Assembly (NCBI GenBank): GCA_036273415.1
Contig: DASUHR010000002.1
Location: 62,001 to 126,000, forward strand
DNA: 64,000 nt
DNA from: Silvibacterium sp036273415
Lineage (GTDB): Bacteria; Acidobacteriota; Terriglobia; Terriglobales; Acidobacteriaceae
Direction of reading: 5' to 3'
Each line of letters opens with the position of its first letter. Position 1 is the stretch's first letter. The notes beneath the pieces were generated by a model that was not told the origin of the DNA, ran no database searches, and saw nothing but the letters and a program-made list of their open reading frames with translations. This document shows, piece after piece, positions 8,789 to 16,630 of this stretch. The translations under genes and the position numbers were made by a program.

Positions 8789-9605
8789 CCCGCGCGCCTA
8801 GCGATGCCGGACCTCCGCGGTCCGGCAAGCTGCTTGTCGCGCAATCGCTCGCAGATATTCATTCCGAACTGCTGATCCAGGCCATGCTCGACCGCTCCGA
8901 GACGGTGCACGCGGGTTCTCCGCTGTCTGCGAAAAGGTGATCTTCATGAGCGGACCTTGGTTGATGGTTCCGTTGAAATCATTGCACTGCTTGCGTTGGC
9001 AATTTACCTCCTGACAATGCACCGGGGCGCATCGGGCGAAGAACCCGGCGCGCAGTGCATTGCTCAGCCGTCACGCGCTGGATAAAAGGCCATATCTCAG
9101 ATTATCTAAATATACTAAAAATCATATATTTCTTCACTCAAATGTGTGCAAATTTCTAGTTAAGCTGCAAATAACAAAAGATTCCGCCTCTGTCGGCCGC
9201 TTCCAGTTACTGGAATGGAGCCGGTGGAAAATCTATGAAAAAAAGTGTTGACCGCAAAAGCAGTCGAGGTTATTTTTGAAAAAGCCGGATGGATGACCAT
9301 TCTTCTGGCTTGCCGGTCCCACACCCGGCAGGCACTGGGAAATTCTCAAAGCACTTCCGGCGCGTGTAGTTTTATCCCCAGGCAATCTACTTCGCCTGCA
9401 ATCCTTCCAAAGGGCCGCAGAAGTCGGGAACCGTAGCGGGTAATAACAGAAGTCCCCACGCAGCAGCTGTGAACTACCGAGTTAAATTATTTGATCGGGA
9501 CGCGTTCTTCGCGCGTCTAAAGATGTAACCGGAAATGGCGGCTTCAGTACTCGTGTTTTCGCGTGCTCCTGAAAGCAGTCAGAAGAACATAAAGGAGAGA
9601 TACAC
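8789..9605. other. Long intergenic region upstream of the RpoZ-like gene
   Basis: About 800 bp without a supported gene. It starts with a perfect 8-bp hairpin at 8806-8826. Around 9090-9180 it is AT-rich (many TA/AAA steps). Short frames at 9060-9251 and 9245-9436 lack ribosome-binding sites and any recognisable sequence. The last 100 bp presumably carry the promoter for the downstream gene pair. Confidence 0.5.
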
Positions 9606-9824
9606 ATGCGTTCAGATTTGATTTTTGGGGCGCTTGCCCATGTTAAGAACCGCTATCAGCTTTGCCAGTTGGCTGCTAAGGCCACCCGCAAGCTGCACAA
9701 GCCCAACACCCGGCTGCAGGACACGACCAACGACGTGTTGACTCGCTTTCAGTCCAGCAATCCGGCCGCTCCGGCTGTCACGACGAAACACTCCGCCCCT
9801 GTTCAGGATCGCCGCGCCGCATAA
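9606..9824 (+). CDS. Small RNA-polymerase omega-like protein
   Basis: The protein has 72 aa. The start is well supported by AAAGGAGAG upstream with proper spacing. The sequence NRYQLCQLAAKATRKLH near residues 16-32 resembles the omega-subunit core (N-R-F/Y-x-L followed by an Ala-rich helix and basic residues). Residues 35-50 (PNTRLQDTTNDVLTRF) would be the following helix region. Omega stabilises the beta-prime subunit of RNA polymerase. The tail is low complexity. The gene sits 119 bp upstream of rho on the same strand, so the two may share a transcript. The assignment rests on weak short-protein similarity from memory; it could be an unrelated conserved small protein. Confidence 0.5.
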   Translation: MRSDLIFGALAHVKNRYQLCQLAAKATRKLHKPNTRLQDTTNDVLTRFQSSNPAAPAVTTKHSAPVQDRRAA

Positions 9825-9943
9825 GCGCGGCGCAGCACCTCGCTGCGCTAACGCCGACTTCTGAGAAACTTCCCTTCTAAACCTCTCTCCTGGTTCACCC
9901 TCCTGAGCATCACCCCCATCCAGAATCAAATCGCAGGTAATGA

Positions 9944-11194
9944 ATGACAATCTCCGAACTCAAAGAAAAGAATATTACCGAGCTGAGCCGCATTGCGCGC
10001 ACGCTTGAAATCCCCGGTGCCAGCGGGCTCCGCAAACAGGACCTGATCTTCCGCATCCTTCAGGCGCAGAGTGAAAAGGAAGGCCATATTTTCGCCGAGG
10101 GCGTGCTGGAAATTCTGCCTGACGGTTACGGCTTCCTCCGCTCCCCCGACTACAACTACCTGCCCGGCCCCGACGACATCTACGTGTCCCCTTCGCAAAT
10201 TCGCAAATTCGATCTCAAGACCGGCGATACCATCAGCGGGAACGTTCGGCCGCCGCATGAGGGGGAAAAATACTTCGCCCTGGTCAAGATCGAGGCCATC
10301 AACTTCGAGTCTCCCGAGGAAACGCGCAACAAGATCCTCTTTGACAACCTCACGCCGCTCTATCCGCAGGAGCGCGTCAAGATGGAGACGGTTCGCGAGA
10401 ACATCAGCGGCCGAGTCAAGGACCTGCTCACACCCATCGGCAAGGGGCAGCGCGGACTCATTGTGGCCCCGCCGCGCACCGGCAAAACCGTGCTGCTGCA
10501 GTCTATCGCCAACTCCATTACTACCAACCACCCTGAAGTCGTACTGATCGTGCTCCTGATCGACGAGCGCCCGGAAGAAGTCACCGACATGCAGCGCTCG
10601 GTCAAGGGCGAAGTCATCAGTTCCACCTTTGACGAGCCCGCTGCGCGCCATGTGCAGGTCGCCGAAATGGTGATTGAAAAAGCCAAGCGGCTCGTCGAGC
10701 ATAAACGCGATGTGGTCATCCTGCTCGACTCCATCACCCGTCTCGCCCGCGCCTACAACACCATTGTTCCTCCGTCGGGCAAGGTGCTCTCGGGCGGCGT
10801 GGACTCGAACGCGTTGCAGCGCCCCAAACGGTTTTTCGGCGCTGCCCGCAACATCGAGGAAGGTGGCTCGCTAACCATCATTGCCACCGCGCTGGTCGAT
10901 ACCGGCTCGCGCATGGACGAAGTGATCTTCGAAGAGTTCAAGGGCACGGGCAACATGGAAATTATCCTCGACCGCAAGCTGGTCGACAAGCGCGTTTTCC
11001 CGGCGATCGACATTCAGCGCTCGGGCACGCGCAAGGAAGAGTTGCTCATCCCGAAGGAAGACCTGCAGCGCATCTGGGTTCTGCGCAAGGTGCTCAATCC
11101 GCTCTCGCCGGTGGAAGCGATGGAACTTCTGGTCGACAAGCTGGGCAAAACTCGCAATAATGCGGAGTTTTTGCTGAACATGAGCTCCATCTAG
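9944..11194 (+). CDS. rho: Transcription termination factor Rho
   Basis: The protein has 416 aa, near the usual length. Order: an N-terminal SAP-like helical domain (residues 1-45, MTISELKEKNITEL), a cold-shock-like RNA-binding domain (about 48-120, GVLEILPDGYGFLRSP with the RNP-type aromatics), then the RecA-type hexameric ATPase. Walker A PPRTGKT has K181; Walker B VVILLDSITRLARA lies near residues 260-273; the Q- and R-loop regions are present. It pulls nascent RNA and releases RNA polymerase. Start ATG 9944 has AGGT upstream. There is no large N-terminal insertion such as some high-GC bacteria have. An intrinsic terminator follows immediately, so the gene for the termination factor ends without needing Rho itself. 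Confidence 0.98.
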   Translation: MTISELKEKNITELSRIARTLEIPGASGLRKQDLIFRILQAQSEKEGHIFAEGVLEILPDGYGFLRSPDYNYLPGPDDIYVSPSQIRKFDLKTGDTISGNVRPPHEGEKYFALVKIEAINFESPEETRNKILFDNLTPLYPQERVKMETVRENISGRVKDLLTPIGKGQRGLIVAPPRTGKTVLLQSIANSITTNHPEVVLIVLLIDERPEEVTDMQRSVKGEVISSTFDEPAARHVQVAEMVIEKAKRLVEHKRDVVILLDSITRLARAYNTIVPPSGKVLSGGVDSNALQRPKRFFGAARNIEEGGSLTIIATALVDTGSRMDEVIFEEFKGTGNMEIILDRKLVDKRVFPAIDIQRSGTRKEELLIPKEDLQRIWVLRKVLNPLSPVEAMELLVDKLGKTRNNAEFLLNMSSI

Positions 11195-11215
11195 AAGCTG
11201 GCCGGCACTGAACAG

Positions 11216-11241
11216 AAGCGTCCGCCAGTGCGGGCGCTTTT
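11216..11241 (+). terminator. Intrinsic terminator of rho
   Basis: A 10-bp stem (arms 11216-11225 and 11230-11239, one G-U pair) closes a CAGT tetraloop and is followed by TTTT (the last stem bases plus two more). It lies 22 bp after the rho stop codon. Confidence 0.8.
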
Positions 11242-11300
11242 AGTACTCACCCGAACGCCATTTAGAGGAGCAGCAGAAAATACAGGACGCACCGCGGCCG

Positions 11301-11885
11301 TCAGCGCCTGTCAGGTGTCAAATGGTCGCCGCCGAAATCGTTGTTCTGCGCGCGGGGAATCCCGAAGTGTCCGCGCAGATGCATCAGGTCCAGAGGGCTC
11401 AGCGTGCCGTTGACCACCACCACATCTACATTGGTCGGGTTCGAGAGCAGCAGCGCCATGCCTTCGACGTTTCCGTGGTCCAGCCGGACCCACACATCGG
11501 TGCGGCCTGTGTGCTCCCCCGAGGTGCTGGAGTGCGCGTTCGACAGGTGCTGCCATCCACGCTGGCTGTACTGCGCGCCGATCGTCTCCAAAGCTGCGGG
11601 GTTATAAAGACCCGGCTGAGAGTAGCGGAACAGATGCACCGACACGCCTCTAAGCTTGGCCACAACACGTTGGGTTTCCTGGTCTCCTGTAAGGCCGCTG
11701 GCGAGCTGGAGCATTTGCCTGTCGAAGGTGAAATCGGTGTGAAATGTGGCGCGGCGCGCCAGCGCCTCAACGCTTTGAGGAACCCAATCGTCACCAGGAT
11801 TCGTCCCGATCTGGGCAACAGAAATCATCGGGAAAAGCATAAATAGGGCCAGCAGGAGGGGAGAAATGCGGCGAAAGAAAAGCAT
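11301..11885 (-). CDS. Secreted DUF4252-like protein
   Basis: The protein has 194 aa. A clear signal peptide (residues 1-24, LLALFMLFPMISVAQ) targets it to the periplasm or cell surface. The mature part contains FDRQMLQLASGL, a LRGVSVHLFRY segment and a C-terminal GTLSPLDLMHLRGHFGIP segment. These resemble the DUF4252 family, small secreted proteins whose function is unknown and which often sit near sigma/anti-sigma genes. No such partner is adjacent here. It is convergent with rho, and the rho terminator separates them. The next gene, on the other strand, starts 103 bp from its start, so the two may share a divergent promoter region. Confidence 0.7.
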   Translation of the reverse strand: MLFFRRISPLLLALFMLFPMISVAQIGTNPGDDWVPQSVEALARRATFHTDFTFDRQMLQLASGLTGDQETQRVVAKLRGVSVHLFRYSQPGLYNPAALETIGAQYSQRGWQHLSNAHSSTSGEHTGRTDVWVRLDHGNVEGMALLLSNPTNVDVVVVNGTLSPLDLMHLRGHFGIPRAQNNDFGGDHLTPDRR

Positions 11886-11988
11886 AGTTTGGTAAACGCC
11901 AATTCAGGAAAAAAGTTGGCACGCCCCGCGCAAAACGGTGAGGCAACTCCACAAAGCGCGATGGCTTCAACCCATCAGGAGAAATGCC

Positions 11989-12270
11989 ATGAACTGGACT
12001 CAGCTGAAGTATCTGACGGCCATGATGTTGATAGGAGATGGAGTTCTGGCCATGCTGCGCCCGCACCGCGACGCCCGCACCTGGAGCATGGGGCCTCGAT
12101 TCTGGAAGGACCTGATGGCGTACCTCTCCGATCATCCCGACATGCTCCGCTGTATTGGTGCAGCGGAGGTGGCCGTAGGATTCACGCTGGTGGCCAGCCA
12201 TGGGAGCGCGCAGGAACGATTGGAGGAGGAGACAGCGGCCAGGCACGCCCGAATTCGCTCTATTGTCTAA
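11989..12270 (+). CDS. Small membrane-associated hypothetical protein
   Basis: The protein has 93 aa. I chose the ATG at 11989 because CAGGAGAAA lies at the right distance upstream; the frame opens further upstream at 11938 without a ribosome-binding site. Residues about 6-20 (LTAMMLIGDGVLAML) and 58-72 (IGAAEVAVGFTLVAS) are hydrophobic and may be two short membrane helices. Between them lies an amphipathic segment with RTWSMGPRFWKDLM. No family is recognised. It precedes the alanyl-tRNA editing gene by 44 bp on the same strand and may be co-transcribed with it. Confidence 0.6.
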   Translation: MNWTQLKYLTAMMLIGDGVLAMLRPHRDARTWSMGPRFWKDLMAYLSDHPDMLRCIGAAEVAVGFTLVASHGSAQERLEEETAARHARIRSIV

Positions 12271-12314
12271 GTGGCCGCCGCGTCAGCGGACGAATCACGC
12301 GTTAAACTGGAGCT

Positions 12315-13604
12315 ATGACGGACCGGCTCTATTATTCGGATTCCTTCCTGCGAGAGTTTTCTGCGCACGTCACAGATATTCGGGAAACGTCCCGCGCCGA
12401 AGGAGTATCCATCTGGGAGATCGCGCTCGATCGCACCGCATTCTATCCCACCAGCGGAGGGCAGCCATTCGACACCGGGACACTGAAGGCGAGCTCACGC
12501 AACGGAGCGGTGCTCGAGGCTGAGGTCGAATCCGTAGAAGAAGATGAGCAGGGAATTGTCTGGCACTTTACGCGCAAGCCGCTGGCGACCGGTACGGAAG
12601 TACAGGGTACGATCGATTGGCCGCGCCGTCTTGATCACATTCAGCAGCATTCCGGCCAACACCTGCTTTCAGCCGTTTTTGCGCGCGAGTTGAAGGCGAA
12701 TACAGTGTCGTTCCATCTCGGCGAAAGCATTTCCTCCATCGACCTTGCCTCCGGCCCAATTGCACAACACAGCCTCGAACGGGTAGAGCGTGTGGCCAAC
12801 GAACTTATCGCCGAGGACCGCGCTGTGACCGCGCGCAAAGTCACGCGAGCGAAGGCCGAAGCGCTGCTGGCCGCGGGTGAACTTCGCAAACTGCCGGAGC
12901 GCAAGGGAAGCATTCGCCTCATCGAAATTGACGATTATGATTTGAATGCATGCGGAGGAACGCATGTTCGCAGCACCGGACAAATAGGTAGCCTGTTGCT
13001 GCGTGGCGTGGAAAAGGTAAGCCGCGGCTCACGCGTTTCTTTCGTCTGCGGACTGCGCGCCGTCGCAGCCGCACGCCACGACCTCGCAATTCTTAATCGG
13101 GCAACGGCTCTACTCTCCATCGGCGGAGAGGAATTTCCTTCGGCTATCGAGCGGCTGAAGACGGAAGCGAAGACTTCGGAAAAAGAACGTCAGCGGCTGC
13201 GCGAAGATCTCGCCCGCTATCACACTGCTCGTCTGGTGGTAGAGGAGCAGTCGCACGACGGACTGCGCTTTGTGTGCCGCGTTTTCAGAGATCGAGATGC
13301 GGAGTACGTCCGCCTGCTCGCGTCTGATTTGGGAGCTTCGGTCCCGCATACGGTCGCCCTGTTGATATCGGCGGAAAACTGGCCGGCCAGAGTGGTTCTG
13401 GCCAAAAGCCGCGATCTGAACCTGCATTGCGGAGAGCTTCTGCGCGACACGCTTGCCAGCCGCGGCCTGCGAGCGGGCGGATCAGCCGAGCTGGCGCAGA
13501 CCGATGTACCGATGGACCAGTTGGAAAAAGTAACGGCGGACCTGGAAACATCGATCCGCTCGCGCGTCAGCTTTGCTGTAAGTGGGCCACCTTCGGCGGC
13601 GTAG
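12315..13604 (+). CDS. alaX: Alanyl-tRNA editing protein, long AlaX type with DHHA1 domain
   Basis: The protein has 429 aa. It is a stand-alone homologue of the editing part of alanyl-tRNA synthetase that hydrolyses mischarged Ser- or Gly-tRNA(Ala). The zinc-binding set is complete: HSGQH (H112, H116) and CGGTH (C213, H217). An AlaRS second-additional-domain fold covers about 1-240. A coiled segment follows (about 265-300, LKTEAKTSEKERQRL), then a DHHA1-like C-terminal domain (about 310-425) with a GLRAGGSAELAQ motif, probably for tRNA binding. The gene ends only 93 bp before a tRNA-Ala gene on the same strand, a suggestive but possibly chance arrangement. No AlaRS catalytic domain is present. 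Confidence 0.9.
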   Translation: MTDRLYYSDSFLREFSAHVTDIRETSRAEGVSIWEIALDRTAFYPTSGGQPFDTGTLKASSRNGAVLEAEVESVEEDEQGIVWHFTRKPLATGTEVQGTIDWPRRLDHIQQHSGQHLLSAVFARELKANTVSFHLGESISSIDLASGPIAQHSLERVERVANELIAEDRAVTARKVTRAKAEALLAAGELRKLPERKGSIRLIEIDDYDLNACGGTHVRSTGQIGSLLLRGVEKVSRGSRVSFVCGLRAVAAARHDLAILNRATALLSIGGEEFPSAIERLKTEAKTSEKERQRLREDLARYHTARLVVEEQSHDGLRFVCRVFRDRDAEYVRLLASDLGASVPHTVALLISAENWPARVVLAKSRDLNLHCGELLRDTLASRGLRAGGSAELAQTDVPMDQLEKVTADLETSIRSRVSFAVSGPPSAA

Positions 13605-13697
13605 CTTTACCCATTGCAGGCGTGCGCGCCTCGTTCACCGACGCTTTTCCAATCAGAGCCGCGCTGGTAAACTCTACAAAGTGTCTCCCGCTATTGT

Positions 13698-13773
13698 GGG
13701 GCTATAGCTCAGTTGGGAGAGCGCCTCGTTCGCAACGAGGAGGTCGACGGTTCGAGCCCGTCTAGCTCCACCA
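13698..13773 (+). tRNA. tRNA-Ala (anticodon CGC)
   Basis: A 76-nt cloverleaf is fully readable: acceptor GGGGCTA paired with TAGCTCC, including the G3-U70 pair that is the alanine identity element; D-arm GCTC/GAGC; anticodon stem CCTCG/CGAGG with loop TTCGCAA, giving anticodon CGC, which reads GCG codons; T-arm GACGG/CCGTC with TTCGAGC; and an encoded CCA end. It is the left border of the accessory remnant region that follows. Confidence 0.97.
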
Positions 13774-14327
13774 AAGAATATTAAGTATTTTAGAATCTGC
13801 ATATTAAGCTGCTAAATCCCCAGATGTCCCGGCAAATTGCTTGCCTTTGCTCGTGAAGGACACGGGAGAGAATTCTCCGCGTACTAAAAGCCGCTCCTAA
13901 ACAGATCGATTCTCTGATCGGGAAATGCCGAGTGTCCTTCCGAAAGTGGAAATGCAGGGAATCAGGACCTACCGACAGCTTCGGTACAAACTCGCTACCC
14001 AGCTGGACTACATGGAAAAAGCCCCATAGCTAATCCAGATGTCTCGCGGGGCGAGGCGATTGCTCTGAGTAGCGTGCTCTCAGTAGACGTGCAGGTAGGT
14101 GTTTGTTTCGCCGCACCTTAAGCTTGCGCGCGGGATCTCTACGAGTAAATCCTCATCGACCGCTTCCGTGAAGATATCCCGAACCTAAGCTCGTATCTGC
14201 ATGGGCTTCGCGTTTTGTTCTCTATACTGGAGGGATGGTGCGTAACGAACGCTAGGGCCCGATTAACACTCTTGATTTGTGGGCTACTCGTCTATTGCAA
14301 GCCTTGGAGCATAGTTCGAGGAGCACG
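13774..14327. other. Non-coding debris after the tRNA gene
   Basis: About 550 bp, lower in GC than the flanks, with frequent stops in all frames. One 34-codon frame at 13925-14029 (ATG to TAG) has protein-like composition (RTYRQLRYKLATQ) and may be a remnant tail of a lost gene. I find no duplicate of the tRNA 3' end further right that would mark an intact attachment site. Confidence 0.5.
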
Positions 14328-14528
14328 ATGCAGCCCAGTGAACGTCTCAAGTCGTTTTTTTTGCAAGCCAATCTCGCGACTCCTGTTTTGCTGCTGGGCG
14401 CGGGTGCATCGTTGAAATCGGGAATACCTCTGAGCGGTCAAGTCGTCGAAATGGCAGCGAGGTGGGCGTATTTCCAAGAGCAGGGTTTTCACCTTGACGT
14501 ACCTGGTTCAACGAAACTGACTGAATGA
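14328..14528 (+). pseudogene. SIR2-like domain protein, N-terminal fragment
   Basis: A 66-codon frame with a good start (GAGGAG six bases upstream of ATG). Residues 17-45 carry TPVLLLGAGASLKSGIPL, the NAD-binding glycine-rich start of SIR2-like domains of the type found in phage-defence and NADase proteins. The rest of the domain, including the catalytic Asn/His region, is absent, and the frame ends at a TGA overlapping the next start as ATGA. The native gene would be several hundred residues, so this is a 5' fragment left after deletion or recombination. Whether the short product is expressed is unknown. The last 10 or so residues may already come from the joined sequence. Confidence 0.65.
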
Positions 14529-14761
14529 ATCAACGTATCCGTTGTGCGATCTACACTCGCAAGTCGACCGACGAAGGGTTGGAGCGAACCTTCAACTCTC
14601 TCGACGCCCAACGCGAGGCATGCGAGTCGTACATTAAGAGTCAGCAGCACCAGGGCTGGCAAGCGATTAGCACTCAATACGATGACGGCAATTACTCCGG
14701 CGGCAATATGGAGCGGCCGGCGCTCAGGCAGATCATGGCGGACATTGAGGCCGGAAAAGTC
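14525..14761 (+). pseudogene. Large serine recombinase, N-terminal fragment
   Basis: Residues 1-79 of a 214-codon frame match the start of large serine recombinases: IRCAIYTRKSTDEG with the nucleophile Ser14 in the TRKSTDEG motif, SLDAQREACESYI, and DDGNYSGGNMERPALRQIM. Such enzymes integrate or excise mobile islands. At about residue 79 (AGKV) the sequence changes abruptly to the C-terminal part of an RHS-type protein, so the recombinase, zinc-ribbon and coiled domains are missing. The ATG overlaps the stop of the SIR2-like fragment. It is probably the integrase of the element whose remains fill this region. Confidence 0.75.
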
Positions 14762-15277
14762 GGTGTTGGCTGGTTGTTCTTTGGAATTGCGGCAACTGCC
14801 GGAGTTGAAGCCTACTTAAGCACACCGTCTGGACAATGGTCCGCCAGTACGTTCACGTCGGCGGCGGGCGCGTCAATTTCCAATTCGATCTCAAGCATCA
14901 AGAGCTTCTTCAGCAGCAAATCGAGTAGTTCTAATCCGGCACCGGCAACAGGACAGCAGGCGAGTCAAGGTGGTCAGAACAACCCGACTGGGCCAGCACA
15001 GCCGAAGTCGAATCCAATGCAGGGAGAGCCAGGATCAACTTCCACGACAACGCAACCCGATGGCACTCCGAAGCAGACAAGAGGATACGGTTCCGACGGT
15101 TATCCGCAAACGGACGTAGACTCTGGTCATGACCACAAGGGGCAGGGTGACCCACACGCACATGATTAGGGAAGGCCCACAGATGGCAGTCCGCCAACTG
15201 ATGCCGATAGACGTCCTGCACGCCCCGTGCAGCCCACAGACCCAAAGCCGCAACCGCCGCCGAAGCCACAACCGTGA
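14762..15277 (+). pseudogene. RHS-type polymorphic toxin, C-terminal tip, interrupted by TAG
   Basis: The frame continues in phase from the recombinase fragment. It has a hydrophobic stretch (GWLFFGIAATAGVEAYL), a Ser/Gly/Pro-rich linker, and then the motif RGYGSDGYPQTDVDSGHDHKG followed by PHAHD, which is like His/Asp-rich tips of RHS-associated toxins (I recall a 'type 24' class). At 15167-15169 a TAG stops it. Reading through gives GRPTDGSPPTDAD and a Pro/Lys tail ending at TGA 15275-15277. In this motif a Trp usually follows HAHD, so TAG is probably TGG mutated. All the RHS core repeats are missing, so it is a displaced or orphan tip. The toxin class is uncertain. Confidence 0.6.
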
Positions 15278-15290
15278 GGACTAGAACCGG

Positions 15291-15704
15291 ATGAAAAATT
15301 TTGGTGAGTTTCATGATGGCTCGTTTGAAGGGCTGTGGCTTGATGGCAAGACAGCCCATGTGTTTTTAGCAACCGAAGGACGAGAACAATTTACGGTGGT
15401 GGCAGAAGGGGTAGCGGCACTGGCTATCGATGGAGTCTAGGCGGGTAATATCCTTTTCGAGGTCTTAGAGCGCGGTCCCGAGGAGGTATTACCTCGGGAC
15501 ATCCAGACCCTATATCCACTTCAAGAAGGCTCAGCCGGAGAAACTCAGGGTGCCGATCTCTTGGAAAAAGCTCGTCTTCAGGGGTGGAAAATCTTCGAGA
15601 TCAATCCATCCTATGGAGCAAGCTGTTTGGTTCTAGCAAGATCACTTGCTGTTGTGCGTCGCGAAGACTGGCTAGAGAGATATGTGCTCAGCCTGAAACG
15701 TTGA
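15291..15704 (+). pseudogene. Immunity-like gene interrupted by one TAG
   Basis: From ATG 15291 the frame reads 137 codons to TGA 15702-15704 with a single in-frame TAG at codon 50 (15438-15440). The protein begins MKNFGEFHDGSFEGLWLDGK and later has GWKIFEINPSYGASCLVLA, a coherent, non-repetitive sequence of a small soluble protein. It directly follows the RHS toxin tip, the usual place for the cognate immunity gene. I recall similar small proteins next to RHS tips but cannot check it. Downstream of the stop, in-frame GTG and other codons might allow reinitiation, but no clear ribosome-binding site is seen. The call as immunity is inference from position. Confidence 0.5.
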
Positions 15705-15899
15705 ACGCAATCGCGAGGCCGACTTCCGGTGCCGCCTTGCTGCCGTTATCGGCGTATGGTTCCGTGTCCAGCCAGCATCCGCAGACCATCGGAATAACAG
15801 GGACACGTCATCCCGGAACGGATGCTGCGAGTAACCATAGTTCCTGTGCGGGAACTTACTGAACAGAATAACGCCAGTAGATGCGAGCGCAAGTTGCTG

Positions 15900-16155
15900 A
15901 TGGGGAACGCTATGAGTTCCAACCGCTGGCCTGATTCCGGTCCTGCAGCCCGATGCGTGCCCGGCTCGGCCACGGCCTGCACGAACTACCTGCTGACCTA
16001 TGGTTATAATCATGCCGGGAACGTGAAGTCGATGTCGGACGGCGCGGCCAGCCCAGCGTTTACCCTGACGTCGACGTATGACGGCGCGGATCAGTTGTCG
16101 CTTGTCACCAGCACTCTGAACACCGGCAACTATCCGGGCACGCTGTTCCAGGCCA
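15900..16155 (+). pseudogene. RHS repeat core fragment
   Basis: An in-frame piece reads TNYLLTYGYNHAGNVKSMSD and then STYDGADQLSLVTSTLN, typical YD/RHS-repeat sequence (Y-x-Y-x-x-x-G-N and Y-D-x-x-x-x-L). It lacks a start and the rest of the shell-forming repeats. At about 16155 the coding phase changes to the next frame, where a different C-terminal tip begins. It is probably a second copy of the RHS gene reduced by deletions. Confidence 0.6.
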
Positions 16156-16630
16156 AATCCATCAGTTCCCGGTTACCTCCGAGGCGCCATCGCCAGGCGG
16201 ACCTGATAATTGGGAAGATGTGTCTGCCGAGGAGTGTGAATCGGATGGCGGGGAGATCGTTTCAGATTCCCAAAATGAGAAGGTAAACGGAGGTGCAGAC
16301 AACAACGGTGCTGGGATAGGCCTAAGCTATTCCAGCGTTACTTACATCGATTGCTCAAATGAGCAGGGCTTCGGAACCCCAAATAACGCAAGTCGAACCA
16401 AGCAGATTCTTCAGTGCGCTTCCAAGGTCGCAAACCAGTTCAGCATTGCCGGTGTATTGGGTATCAACGAGGAAGCTCATCCGATCCTTGCGAGCATCAG
16501 CAATGCGTTCCTTGGAAATACATTCTCAGGCATCACTGATGCAGTCACTGACGTGACGACTGGTCAGGTCGGGGCGACTGCGGGCTCAGTTGGTGTACAC
16601 GGCTGCATCCAACCAAGCGTGTCGCAGAGC
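16156..16630 (+). pseudogene. Second RHS-type C-terminal tip, open into the PolX-like gene
   Basis: About 158 codons without a stop, in the same frame as the downstream gene. The sequence has DNWEDVSAEECESDGGEIV, then ILQCASKVANQFSIAGVLG and a Gly/Thr-rich stretch (NTFSGITDAVTDVTTGQ). This resembles linker and tip regions of acidobacterial RHS-associated proteins. No start codon with a ribosome-binding site is evident, and it follows an RHS repeat fragment in another phase. It ends without a stop at the ATG of the PolX-like gene, so a fused product is possible in principle. I treat it as a remnant. Confidence 0.5.

Noticed and set aside
12200..12523. 107-codon plus-strand frame between two genes
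   Set aside because: Overlaps the small membrane gene and AlaX in another phase and has no motif.
13774..16630. A repeated tRNA-Ala 3' end as attachment site
   Set aside because: I searched by eye for a copy of the T-arm and acceptor end to the right and saw none, so no att site is claimed.
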